This document shows, in pieces, positions 1-5,801 of a stretch of 5,801 nucleotides of DNA. The notes beneath the pieces are model-generated. The model ran no database searches. It saw nothing but the letters and a program-made list of their open reading frames with translations, and was not told the origin of the DNA. Position 1 is the first letter of the stretch. Each line of letters starts with the position of its first letter. This DNA is from an uncultured Shinella sp. (lineage in GTDB: Bacteria > Pseudomonadota > Alphaproteobacteria > Rhizobiales > Rhizobiaceae). A program made the translations under genes and the position numbers. Location: the NCBI GenBank assembly GCA_946481465.1, contig CAMLOC010000272.1, positions 1 to 5,801 of the forward strand, written 5' to 3'.

Positions 1-2
1 AT

Positions 3-113
3 CCGCACGACCCGAAGGCGGCCGTGCTCGACCTGCTGCGCAGGAACAGCAACGGCGATGCCGTGGCCGCCATGGACAAACGGAGCAATTCGCTGGTACT
101 TTTTCCGGCATGA
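3..113 (+). CDS. 3' end of an unidentified gene, possibly a GntR/FCD regulator tail
   Basis: An open frame enters from the left edge and ends at the TGA at 111-113, giving 36 residues. The first 24 codons end almost without exception in G or C, as expected of a real gene in this genome; the last dozen codons are less biased. The stretch from AVLDLL through GDAVAAM resembles the last two helices of FCD-domain GntR regulators, where a spaced AILxAL...AAxxAM pattern is usual. This is weak inference from a short tail, and the His usually found after the final Met is replaced by Arg here. The stop overlaps the start of the next gene (ATGA), which suggests translational coupling. It could also be chance open frame in an upstream region. 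Confidence 0.35.
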   Translation, partial: PHDPKAAVLDLLRRNSNGDAVAAMDKRSNSLVLFPA

Positions 114-991
114 TTGCCCGCGCCGACGTTCCCGCCTTCTTCGTCTACGGCGAGCCGAGCCGCGCGCTCGACGTCGGCTTCCTGCATGTCGAAACGGTGA
201 TGGAGCGCAAAAGCCTGCATTTCGGGCAGGTTGCGCCGCACAAGCATCCGCTGATGGGGCAGATCACCTACTGGTTCAAGGGCGAGGGGCGTTACCGGAT
301 CGAGGATCGGACTTGGAATTTTTCCGCACCGGCCATCAGTTTCTTGCCGAGCAACGTCGTGCACGGCTTCGATGTCGATGAACGGTCGGATGCCATCGTC
401 GTCTCCATCTCGGATGACCAGTTGCGGGCGATGGCGCCGCAGGTGGACCTGGCGCTCGATGCGCCGGTGCTGCTTTGCGGCGCGGCGGATGCTCCCGGCT
501 GGATGCGGATCGATGCGCTGCTCGCCATGGTGATGGAGGAGTATCGCGGCGGCGCGGGGGCGAGCGAGCGGGTGCTTGCCGGGCTGATCGGCGTCGTCCT
601 CTCGCTGATGGCGCGGCTTGGCGGCGCCGGCGGCTTTGCGGCGGCCTCGCCGGCGGTCACGCTGGGGCTGGAGCTGCGTCGTGCCATCGACCGGCACTAC
701 CGGGAGGACTGGCCGGTCGGGCGCTATGTCGAGCGGCTGGCGACGACGCCGCACCTGCTCGACAAGGCGGCGCGCACGGTCTTCGGCCAGACCGTGAAGG
801 ACATGGTGCTGGAGCGGCGCCTGCTGGAGGCCAAGCGCCTGCTGCGCTTCACCATCCGCCCGGTGGAGGATATCGGCCGGGAGATCGGCTTCGAGGATCC
901 CGCCTATTTCTCGCGCTTCTTCCGCAAGCGGGCCGGCCTCTCCCCCACGGAATGGCGCGCGCAGAACGCCGAAGCCTCCGGTGCCGGCTGA
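110..991 (+). CDS. AraC-family transcriptional regulator with N-terminal cupin domain
   Basis: A 293-residue DNA-binding regulator of normal AraC length. Residues about 20-110 form a cupin-like sensor domain with an APHKHP metal/ligand-type motif (His44, His46) and a second VVHGF motif near residue 85. Residues about 190-285 hold the paired helix-turn-helix: the first runs through [22 protein letters not shown], the second through [32 protein letters not shown], the family's signature end. The N-terminal IPAFFxYGEP-like opening and cupin recall PobR-type AraC regulators of 4-hydroxybenzoate use in agrobacteria, but no pobA lies in the window, so the inducer is unknown. ATG 110 is the first start codon in this frame; it has no good Shine-Dalgarno and overlaps the previous stop as ATGA. 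The gene is followed by a strong hairpin. Confidence 0.9.
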   Translation: MIARADVPAFFVYGEPSRALDVGFLHVETVMERKSLHFGQVAPHKHPLMGQITYWFKGEGRYRIEDRTWNFSAPAISFLPSNVVHGFDVDERSDAIVVSISDDQLRAMAPQVDLALDAPVLLCGAADAPGWMRIDALLAMVMEEYRGGAGASERVLAGLIGVVLSLMARLGGAGGFAAASPAVTLGLELRRAIDRHYREDWPVGRYVERLATTPHLLDKAARTVFGQTVKDMVLERRLLEAKRLLRFTIRPVEDIGREIGFEDPAYFSRFFRKRAGLSPTEWRAQNAEASGAG

Positions 992-999
992 GGCGGCTT

Positions 1000-1021
1000 G
1001 TGCCAGATGTCGATCTGGCGC
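1000..1021 (+). terminator. Hairpin after the AraC gene, candidate terminator
   Basis: GCCAGAT at 1002-1008 pairs perfectly with ATCTGGC at 1013-1019 around a GTCG loop. The stem extends by a T-G wobble (1001/1020) and a G-C pair (1000/1021), giving nine pairs. It begins nine bases after the AraC stop. The sequence after it is pyrimidine-rich but has no clean T-run, so termination may be weak or Rho-assisted. It could instead be an operator upstream of the next gene. Confidence 0.4.
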
Positions 1022-1084
1022 CTGCAAACCTCTTTCCCTCGCCGTGTCCGCCAGCTATCGTCATATCCATAGAAATACAGCGAT

Positions 1085-1088
1085 GGAG
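1085..1088 (+). promoter_or_regulatory. Ribosome binding site deciding the trmO-like start
   Basis: GGAG lies six bases before ATG 1095. The other in-frame ATG at 1083 overlaps this site and has only an A-rich sequence without a Shine-Dalgarno before it, so 1095 is the better start. The 1022-1084 leader holds an AT-rich patch (about 1054-1080) that may carry a promoter, but no clear -35/-10 pair is visible. Confidence 0.65.
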
Positions 1089-1094
1089 CGTTGC

Positions 1095-1616
1095 ATGGTC
1101 CGGTTGAATGAGATCCGCAAGAACGAGGTGGCCATCACTCCGTCCGAGGCCGCTGATGCGCACCTCGTCTTCATCGGCCGGATTTCCACCCCCTGGACCT
1201 CGCGCATGGAAACGCCGCGCCAGGGGCGTCCCGACGGGCCGGTCTGCACCATCGAGGTCTTCGAGCCCTGGGGGCAGGCGCTGAAGGGGGCGGAGCGGTT
1301 CGAGCGGCTGGAGGTGCTCTACTGGCTGCACCAGTCGCGCCGCGACCTCGTGCTGCAGAGCCCCGCCTCGAACGGCGAGGTGCACGGCACCTTCTCGCTG
1401 CGCTCGCCCGTCCGGCCAAACCCGATCGGCACGTCGATCGTCGTGCTGGAAAAGATCGAGGGCAATCGGCTCTTCGTGCGCGGGCTCGACTGCCTCGACG
1501 GCACGCCGCTGATCGACCTGAAGCCGGACCGCAGCCTGTTCAAGCCGATCGCACCGCCCCAGAAGGGCGATTTCGCGACCGAGCCGGTGCATATGTGCGA
1601 GAAGATCGACGATTAA
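1095..1616 (+). CDS. trmO: TrmO/VirR-family SAM-dependent methyltransferase (TsaA-like domain)
   Basis: A 173-residue single-domain protein. TrmO of E. coli uses S-adenosylmethionine to N6-methylate t6A at position 37 of certain tRNAs in the cytoplasm; short alphaproteobacterial homologues were first called VirR. Family motifs seen: FIGRISTPW (26-34), PRQGRPDGP (41-49), a [15 protein letters not shown] strand-helix (69-83), the signature [12 protein letters not shown] (103-114), and [11 protein letters not shown] (134-144). After the last motif E. coli TrmO has a KPYLPF-type sequence, but here it reads KPDRSLF, and the C-terminal domain of the 235-residue E. coli protein is missing. The family call is secure; a tRNA substrate is inferred and could be wrong for this short subfamily. 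A longer frame opens at 981 but the GGAG site favours 1095; ATG 1083 would add four residues. Convergent with molbindin, stops overlapping. Confidence 0.85.
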   Translation: MVRLNEIRKNEVAITPSEAADAHLVFIGRISTPWTSRMETPRQGRPDGPVCTIEVFEPWGQALKGAERFERLEVLYWLHQSRRDLVLQSPASNGEVHGTFSLRSPVRPNPIGTSIVVLEKIEGNRLFVRGLDCLDGTPLIDLKPDRSLFKPIAPPQKGDFATEPVHMCEKIDD

Positions 1617-1623
1617 TCGTCGA
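1606..1623. repeat. 18-bp perfect palindrome spanning two convergent stop codons
   Basis: TCGACGATTAATCGTCGA reads the same on both strands and is centred on the TTAA shared by the two stop codons (1614-1616 on +, 1613-1615 on -). It arises because both proteins end with codons GAC GAT TAA. A hairpin would have about seven pairs with a four-base loop, and neither strand has a T-run after it, so a bidirectional terminator role is possible but unproven. Confidence 0.75.
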
Positions 1624-1822
1624 CGCCCACCATGACGTCCGATGCCTTGATCAGCGCATAGGCTTCATGACCGGCGGCAAGGCCGAGTTCGTTCACGGCA
1701 TCGTTGGTGATGGCGGCGGTGATGATCGACCCGCCGATATCGATGCGGACATGGGCCGTCGTCGCGCCGAGGACGACTTCGACGATCTTGCCCTTGAGGC
1801 GGTTGCGTGCGCTGATCTTCAT
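1613..1822 (-). CDS. mop: Molbindin, small molybdate-binding TOBE/Mop protein
   Basis: A 69-residue protein made of a single Mop/TOBE domain, the usual length for molbindins. Such proteins assemble into ring-shaped oligomers that bind molybdate or tungstate in the cytoplasm and are thought to store or buffer it. Conserved features: the [13 protein letters not shown] start (4-16), the central [26 protein letters not shown] stretch (23-48), and the closing [12 protein letters not shown] strand (54-65), a hallmark of the domain. An AGGAGG site sits six bases before the ATG. It is divergent from the amidohydrolase gene and convergent with the trmO-like gene. No molybdate transporter or cofactor genes lie in the window, so it appears to be a stand-alone molbindin. 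The symbol mop is by family. Confidence 0.9.
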   Translation of the reverse strand: MKISARNRLKGKIVEVVLGATTAHVRIDIGGSIITAAITNDAVNELGLAAGHEAYALIKASDVMVGVDD

Positions 1823-1828
1823 GCGGTT

Positions 1829-1834
1829 CCTCCT
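1829..1834 (-). promoter_or_regulatory. Ribosome binding site of the molbindin gene
   Basis: On the minus strand AGGAGG lies six bases before the ATG at 1822. This is a consensus Shine-Dalgarno and fixes the start of the small gene. Confidence 0.85.
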
Positions 1835-1940
1835 GTTGCTGGAAGGGAAGGTAGGAGGGTGGAGTGGGATTGGAAGCCTGACGGCGCTTCAATTCGTATT
1901 TGAATGAGCCATTCTTCTGTGGCAGTGTCCGCGTGCTTGG
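1835..1940. promoter_or_regulatory. Divergent intergenic region with an AT-rich inverted repeat
   Basis: This stretch must hold the promoters of both molbindin (-) and the amidohydrolase (+) unless they lie further away. Two features stand out. On the + strand 1841-1873 is purine-rich with many GG/GGG runs. At 1888-1904 TTCAA and TTGAA arms flank TTCGTAT, the most AT-rich patch nearby and a possible operator or promoter core. A weak + strand promoter could use TTGGAA (1870-1875) with TCGTAT (1894-1899), 18 bases apart, but the -10 match is poor. No firm promoter can be called. Confidence 0.35.
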
Positions 1941-1946
1941 AGGAGG
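1941..1946 (+). promoter_or_regulatory. Ribosome binding site deciding the amidohydrolase start
   Basis: AGGAGG lies five bases before ATG 1952. An in-frame ATG at 1904 would add 16 residues but has no comparable site and would place residues ahead of the DTHLHL strand that normally opens this family. Confidence 0.85.
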
Positions 1947-1951
1947 CCCGC

Positions 1952-2797
1952 ATGATCGTCGATACGCACCTGCATCTCATCTATCGGGATCGGCTGTCCT
2001 ATCCCTGGCTTGCCGGCGTGCCGTCGCTCGATGCCGATTTCACGCAGGAGACCTATGCGCGGGAAGCACGCCGCCTCGGCATCGTCGCGGCCCTGCATAT
2101 GGAAGTAGACGTGGCGGAGGGCGATATCGCGCGCGAGACGGCCGTGGTCGAGGGGCTTGCGGGGGAAGCGGGCAGCCTGCTCGTCGGCGCTATCGCCGCC
2201 TGCCGGCCGGAATCGCCGGATTTTCCGGCCTATCTCGAGACGGTCCTTGCCAATCCCTTCGTGCGCGGCTTCCGCCGCGTGCTGCATGTCGTGCCGGACG
2301 ATGTTTCCGAAGGCGCGCTCTTCCGCGAGAACATAAGGCGGCTGGCGGGCACCGGCCTCAATTTCGATCTCTGCGTCCTGCCGCACCAGATCGACAAGGC
2401 GATCGCGCTGGCGGACCTTGCGCCCGACGTCTCCTTCGTGCTCGACCATTGCGGCGTGCCCGACATCAAGGGCGGCGGCTTCGATGCCTGGAAGGGGCCG
2501 GTCGCGGAGATCGCACGCCGGCCGAACGTCACGGTGAAGCTCTCCGGCATTCCGGCCTATGGCGCGGAAGGCTGGACGCTGGAGGACCTCAAGCCCTATT
2601 TCGCCCATGTGGCGGAAAACTTCGGCTTCGAAAGAATGGTCTGGGGCAGCGACTGGCCCGTCTGCACGCTCGGTGGCGGGCTTTCCACCTGGATCGGCGC
2701 GACGCAGGCGCTGCTGTCAGGCGTCAGCCTGGAAGACAAGCGCCGCGTGCTCTCGGAAAATGCCGGGCGGCTCTGGAAGATCGCGCCGAAGGCGTGA
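1952..2797 (+). CDS. Amidohydrolase_2 family hydrolase, lactonase-like (COG3618 type)
   Basis: A 281-residue TIM-barrel hydrolase of the Amidohydrolase_2 family, whose characterised relatives include L-fuconolactonase, LigI (2-pyrone-4,6-dicarboxylate lactonase) and other sugar or aromatic lactonases. Visible motifs: the metal/active-site HxH in VDTHLHL (His6, His8) on the first strand, GFRRVLH (106-112), FVLDHCGVP (162-170) with His166, VTVKLSG (193-199), WGSDWPV (231-237) with the catalytic-type Asp234, and the terminal SENAGRLW helix (268-275). No signal peptide is seen, so it is probably cytoplasmic. The substrate cannot be told: no sugar dehydrogenase, dehydratase, transporter or dedicated regulator adjoins it. 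It is divergent from molbindin and convergent with thiE, with the two stops touching. Family call strong, lactonase activity inferred. Confidence 0.88.
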   Translation: MIVDTHLHLIYRDRLSYPWLAGVPSLDADFTQETYAREARRLGIVAALHMEVDVAEGDIARETAVVEGLAGEAGSLLVGAIAACRPESPDFPAYLETVLANPFVRGFRRVLHVVPDDVSEGALFRENIRRLAGTGLNFDLCVLPHQIDKAIALADLAPDVSFVLDHCGVPDIKGGGFDAWKGPVAEIARRPNVTVKLSGIPAYGAEGWTLEDLKPYFAHVAENFGFERMVWGSDWPVCTLGGGLSTWIGATQALLSGVSLEDKRRVLSENAGRLWKIAPKA

Positions 2798-3403
2798 TCA
2801 CCGCCAGCGCGCCGTGCGCTCGATCCATTCGCGCGTGCGTGCCTCCGGATCGGCGTTCAGCGTGATATCCGTCACCACGGCGGCGCTGTCGGCGCCGTTT
2901 TCGAAGACGGCCTGCAGGCGGTCCGGGTTGAGGCCGCCGATGGCGACGAGGGGAAGCGGCGCGATGCGCGTCTTCCAGTCCCGGAGGCGTTCGACGCCTT
3001 GCGGCGCCCATTTCATCTTCTTCAGGATCGTCGGCCAGACCGGGCCGAGCGCGATATAGTCGGGCTTCGCCGCAAGGGCGACGTCGAGCTCCGCACCATC
3101 ATGGGTGGAAAGGCCGAGCTTCATTCCGGCCGCACGGATGGCGCCGACATCGGCGGTCGCCAGATCCTCCTGTCCCAGATGCACGTAGTTGCAACCCTCC
3201 TCGATGGCGATCCGCCAATAGTCGTTGACGATGAGCTGGCAGCCGTGTTCGGCACAGGTGGTTTTCGCCCGGCGGATCTCGGCGCGCAGCCGCTCCTCCG
3301 GCAGGTCCTTCATGCGCAGTTGCACCAGCTTCACGCCGACCGGCACGAGCCGGTCGATCCAGTCGGCGCTGTCGACGATGAGGTAGAAGGGATCGAGCGT
3401 CAT
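2798..3403 (-). CDS. thiE: Thiamine phosphate synthase ThiE
   Basis: Cytoplasmic TIM-barrel enzyme that joins HMP pyrophosphate with carboxylated thiazole phosphate to give thiamine phosphate. The 201-residue length is normal to slightly short. Seen motifs: VQLRMK (27-32, pyrophosphate contacts Gln28, Arg30, Lys32), [12 protein letters not shown] (59-70) with the Mg-binding Asn60-Asp61 region, VHLGQEDL (74-81), GLSTH (97-101), [11 protein letters not shown] followed by Lys128-Lys129 (115-129), and AIGGLNPD (154-161) with the late [11 protein letters not shown] phosphate-binding loop (170-180). It is the last gene of the thi operon. Its ATG overlaps the thiG stop as ATGA and has only a weak, distant Shine-Dalgarno-like GGCGG, so translation is probably coupled to thiG. 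Its TGA abuts the stop of the convergent amidohydrolase. Some TPS-like proteins are TenI (thiazole tautomerase), but the intact pyrophosphate-site residues favour ThiE. Confidence 0.93.
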   Translation of the reverse strand: MTLDPFYLIVDSADWIDRLVPVGVKLVQLRMKDLPEERLRAEIRRAKTTCAEHGCQLIVNDYWRIAIEEGCNYVHLGQEDLATADVGAIRAAGMKLGLSTHDGAELDVALAAKPDYIALGPVWPTILKKMKWAPQGVERLRDWKTRIAPLPLVAIGGLNPDRLQAVFENGADSAAVVTDITLNADPEARTREWIERTARWR

Positions 3404-4173
3404 GCGAAGACCGCCTTTCCGATGACGGGGGTGGAGGGGACGGCCATGTCGCGCGGCTCCAGCGGCACGGCGGCATGGGCGAGGCGGCCGGCATCGATGG
3501 CGAGCGCGAAGGCCTCGGCCATGGCCGCCGGATCGCCGGCGCCGGCGACGGCGGTGTTGAGCAGCACGGCATCATAGCCGAGTTCCATGACACCGGCGGC
3601 GTGCGAGGGGCGGCCGATGCCGGCATCGACGACCAACGGCACGTCGGGGAAATGCGCCCGGAAGGCGCGCAGCGCCATCGGGTTCACCGGCCCCATGGCC
3701 GAGCCGATCGGCGCGCACCAGGGCATCAGCACGCGGCAACCGGCCTCGAGCAGCTTTTCCGCGACGACGAGGTCGTCCGTCGTATAGGGGAAGACCTGGA
3801 AGCCTTCCCCCGTCAGGATGCGCGCCGCCTCGACAAGGCCGAAGACGTCGGGCTGCAGCGTGTCGTGATGGCCGATCACCTCCAGCTTGATCCAGTCCGT
3901 GCGGAAGACCTCGCGGGCCATCTTCGCCGTCAGCACGGCCTCCTGCACGCTGTGGCAGCCGGCGGTGTTGGGCAGGACATGCACACCGAGCGCATGGATC
4001 AGCTCGAAGAACGCGCCGCCCGTCTTGCCGCCGGCGGTTTCGCGGCGCAGCGACACGGTGACGATCTCCGCCTTCGCGCGGCGCACGGCCTCGGCGAGGA
4101 TCGCGGGGGAGGGATAGCGGGCGGTGCCGAGCAGCAGGCGGGAGCGCACCTCCTTATCGTAGAGCCTCAGCAT
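3400..4173 (-). CDS. thiG: Thiazole synthase ThiG
   Basis: Forms the thiazole phosphate ring of thiamine from deoxyxylulose 5-phosphate, dehydroglycine (supplied by ThiO) and sulfur carried by ThiS thiocarboxylate. The 257-residue TIM barrel has the family's usual length. The substrate imine Lys falls in DWIKLEVIG at residue 96, the same number as in the Bacillus enzyme. Other family motifs: [10 protein letters not shown] (13-22), VTVSLRR (38-44), LPNTAGCHS (67-75), the phosphate loop [14 protein letters not shown] (148-161), [19 protein letters not shown] (181-199) and [15 protein letters not shown] (201-215). The phosphate loop reads [11 protein letters not shown] where many ThiG proteins read PLGAPIGSGxG, and the segment after the Lys reads GHHDTLQPD rather than GDxxTLLPD; both are probably clade variants. 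A GGAGG site within thiS precedes the ATG by five bases. Confidence 0.95.
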   Translation of the reverse strand: MLRLYDKEVRSRLLLGTARYPSPAILAEAVRRAKAEIVTVSLRRETAGGKTGGAFFELIHALGVHVLPNTAGCHSVQEAVLTAKMAREVFRTDWIKLEVIGHHDTLQPDVFGLVEAARILTGEGFQVFPYTTDDLVVAEKLLEAGCRVLMPWCAPIGSAMGPVNPMALRAFRAHFPDVPLVVDAGIGRPSHAAGVMELGYDAVLLNTAVAGAGDPAAMAEAFALAIDAGRLAHAAVPLEPRDMAVPSTPVIGKAVFA

Positions 4174-4174
4174 G

Positions 4175-4372
4175 TCAGCCTCCCTGCATCGGCGAGAGGA
4201 TTTCGATGCGGTCGCGCGCGCCGAGCGTGAAGCGGGCGCGGTCCTCGCGGTGCACGAGTTCGCCGTTGACGGCCGTCGCCAGCCACTCGCCCTCGTAGTC
4301 GAGGGCGGAGAGGAGGTCGGCGAGCGTCGCCGCTGCGACCTCCTGTTCCTCGCCGTTGATGATGAAGGTCAT
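4175..4372 (-). CDS. thiS: Sulfur carrier protein ThiS
   Basis: A 65-residue ubiquitin-fold protein ending in the Gly-Gly that is adenylated and converted to a thiocarboxylate to donate sulfur to ThiG. Visible features: an opening [12 protein letters not shown] strand, the [10 protein letters not shown] helix (18-26), [13 protein letters not shown] (32-44), and the closing [13 protein letters not shown] strand and tail typical of ThiS. Length is normal. Its ATG overlaps the thiO stop (ATGA) and has an AAGGAGG site five bases upstream. One base separates its stop from the thiG start. The activating enzyme ThiF is not encoded in the window, so activation must come from a gene elsewhere, perhaps ThiF or MoeB. 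Confidence 0.95.
   Translation of the reverse strand: MTFIINGEEQEVAAATLADLLSALDYEGEWLATAVNGELVHREDRARFTLGARDRIEILSPMQGG
4179..4183 (-). promoter_or_regulatory. Ribosome binding site of thiG inside the thiS Gly-Gly codons
   Basis: On the minus strand thiS ends ATG CAG GGA GGC TGA, and then after one C comes the thiG ATG. The GGAGG formed by the two glycine codons sits five bases before that ATG, at ideal Shine-Dalgarno spacing, so the same bases encode the sulfur-carrying tail and load ribosomes on thiG. Confidence 0.8.
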
Positions 4373-5355
4373 GATGCCCTCCTTTCCGGGTGTGCCAGCT
4401 CCGCAAGGAGCCGCCGCGCGACCTCGCCCGCCATGGCGGGGGCGAGCAGGAAGCCGTGGCGATAGAGGCCGTTCACATGCAGTATGCCGTCGTGCTCGCT
4501 GACGCGCGGCAGGTTGTTGGGATAGGCGGGGCGAATGCCGGCGCCTGTTTCCGTAAGCCTTGCCTCACCGAAGGCGGGGTGCAGCGTATAGGCGGCGTTC
4601 AGCAGCTCCATGAGCGAGCGGGCGGTAATGCCGCCGTCATCGGCGCTTTCGATCATGGTCGCACCCACCATGAAGCGGCCTCGTCCGCGCGGCACGATGT
4701 AGATCGGGTGGCGCGGATGCAGCAGGCGGACGGGGCGGGAGAGGTTGATTTCCGGGGTTTCCACATAGAGCATCTCGCCGCGCACGCCCCTGAGATCCGG
4801 CAGGTTGCCGATCTGCGCGGCGCCGGTGCAGTCGACCACCCGGTCATAGCGAGCGGCATCCGGCGCGCCGTCCACGCCGAAGAGGAAGCGCATGCGCGCC
4901 TCCTCCAGCCCGGCGGTGAGGGCCGACAGCGCGCGCTGCGGGTCGAGATGGGCCTCCTGCCGGAAGAACAGCGCCCTGGGGAAGCGGCCGGCAAGATCCG
5001 GCTCTAGCGCGGCGATGGCCGCGGCATCCAGCCATTCCCAGCCGCTCGTGCGGCGGGCGAAGCGGTCGAGTTCCCCGGTATCGCGCCCGGCGGCGACGAC
5101 CAGCGTTCCCCGGCGGCTGACATGGCCGGGCACGGCGGCCTCCCACCAGTCGGCGGCCGAGCGGCCGAGCGTGAGTACGGGCTCCTCCGCACTTTCGCGC
5201 TCACACCAGGGGGCCAGCATGCCGCCGGCAAAGCCGGAAGCGCCGAGGCCGACCTTTTCGGCCTGCTCGGTGACGGTGACGTCGAAACCGTGGCGATAGA
5301 GCTGCCAGGCGACCGTGAGGCCGGCGACGCCGGCTCCCTTGACGAGGACGCGCAT
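4369..5355 (-). CDS. thiO: Glycine oxidase ThiO
   Basis: FAD-dependent amine oxidase of the DAAO/glycine oxidase family; it oxidises glycine to the imine used by ThiG, the aerobic alternative to ThiH. The 328-residue length matches rhizobial ThiO. Seen: the N-terminal Rossmann FAD motif VLVKGAGVAGLTVAWQL (3-19, GxGxxG at 7-12) with the acidic end at Glu30, the GASGFAGGMLAPW flavin loop (38-50), VVDCTGA (173-179), the VRGEM strand (191-195), and the C-terminal GIRPAYPNNLP (273-283) and GLYRHGFLLAP (296-306) typical of ThiO. A much longer frame opens upstream at 5502 but lies inside thiC in another frame. ATG 5355 has GGGAG seven bases upstream; ATG 5361 overlaps the thiC stop as ATGA but its Shine-Dalgarno is only one base away, so 5355 is preferred and 5361 (330 residues) is possible. 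Confidence 0.93.
   Translation of the reverse strand: MRVLVKGAGVAGLTVAWQLYRHGFDVTVTEQAEKVGLGASGFAGGMLAPWCERESAEEPVLTLGRSAADWWEAAVPGHVSRRGTLVVAAGRDTGELDRFARRTSGWEWLDAAAIAALEPDLAGRFPRALFFRQEAHLDPQRALSALTAGLEEARMRFLFGVDGAPDAARYDRVVDCTGAAQIGNLPDLRGVRGEMLYVETPEINLSRPVRLLHPRHPIYIVPRGRGRFMVGATMIESADDGGITARSLMELLNAAYTLHPAFGEARLTETGAGIRPAYPNNLPRVSEHDGILHVNGLYRHGFLLAPAMAGEVARRLLAELAHPERRAS
4378..4384 (-). promoter_or_regulatory. Ribosome binding site of thiS inside the thiO 3' end
   Basis: AAGGAGG on the minus strand, five bases before the thiS ATG at 4372, embedded in the last codons of thiO. It is a near-perfect Shine-Dalgarno and may favour higher output of the carrier protein. Confidence 0.8.
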
Positions 5356-5357
5356 GG

Positions 5358-5801
<444 letters not shown>

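Noticed and set aside
981..1094. N-terminal extension of the trmO-like frame back to 981
   Set aside because: The frame overlaps the AraC stop and hairpin, the added residues have no family resemblance, and a GGAG site correctly spaced before 1095 marks the start.
849..1592. Minus-strand 247-codon open frame opposite the trmO-like gene
   Set aside because: Arg/Pro-rich shadow frame caused by high GC, with no family motif, opposite a strongly supported gene.
1095..1822. A linked tRNA-modification/molybdenum defence or signalling module
   Set aside because: The two genes are convergent, have separate start signals and no shared operon, so adjacency alone does not support a joint system.
1889..2608. 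Minus-strand 239-codon open frame opposite the amidohydrolase
   Set aside because: Mirror frame of a well-supported gene; the translation is Arg/His/Asp-rich without recognisable domain order.
2798..3403. Reading thiE as the TenI thiazole tautomerase
   Set aside because: The pyrophosphate and Mg contacts (QLRMK, NDYWR, the Lys after GPVWPT) typical of ThiE are intact.
3475..4230. Plus-strand 251-codon open frame opposite thiG
   Set aside because: Shadow of thiG on the other strand; Gly/Ala/His/Arg-rich with no motif.

Overview
The window is high-GC DNA with compact gene spacing and strong GC preference at third codon positions. The gene content points to an alphaproteobacterium, most likely Rhizobiaceae (Rhizobium, Agrobacterium, Shinella or Ensifer type). 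Two things support this: a thiC-thiO-thiS-thiG-thiE cluster in the rhizobial order, and a VirR-type short TrmO-like protein. This is an inference from gene order and protein motifs; the species cannot be told.

Layout. Positions 3-113 (+) hold the tail of an unidentified gene whose stop overlaps the start of an AraC-family regulator (110-991, +). A perfect hairpin follows the regulator. Next come a VirR/TrmO-like protein (1095-1616, +) and, convergent with it, a small molybdate-binding TOBE protein (molbindin, 1613-1822, -). Their stop codons overlap inside an 18-bp perfect palindrome. A divergent intergenic region of about 130 bp separates molbindin from a COG3618-type amidohydrolase/lactonase (1952-2797, +). 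The rest of the window, on the minus strand, is a thiamine biosynthesis operon read from right to left: thiC (3' part only, running off the right edge), thiO, thiS, thiG and thiE. The thiE stop directly abuts the amidohydrolase stop.

How the genes work together. ThiC makes the pyrimidine half of thiamine (HMP-P). ThiO oxidises glycine to the imine, ThiS carries sulfur as a C-terminal thiocarboxylate, and ThiG combines these with deoxyxylulose phosphate into the thiazole half. ThiE joins the halves into thiamine phosphate. The genes are linked by ATGA overlaps or by a single spacer base, so they are almost certainly one transcript. A TPP riboswitch would be expected before thiC, outside the window. 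The adenylating enzyme ThiF and the HMP-P kinase ThiD are not here.

The left half looks like ordinary chromosomal genes with separate roles: regulation, a predicted methyltransferase, molybdenum handling and a lactonase. I see no mobile element, CRISPR array, tRNA or rRNA, and no convincing undescribed multi-gene system. The most interesting points are small ones: the ThiS Gly-Gly codons doubling as the thiG ribosome binding site, the palindromic shared stop of the trmO-like and molbindin genes, and the divergent motif in the VirR/TrmO-like protein.
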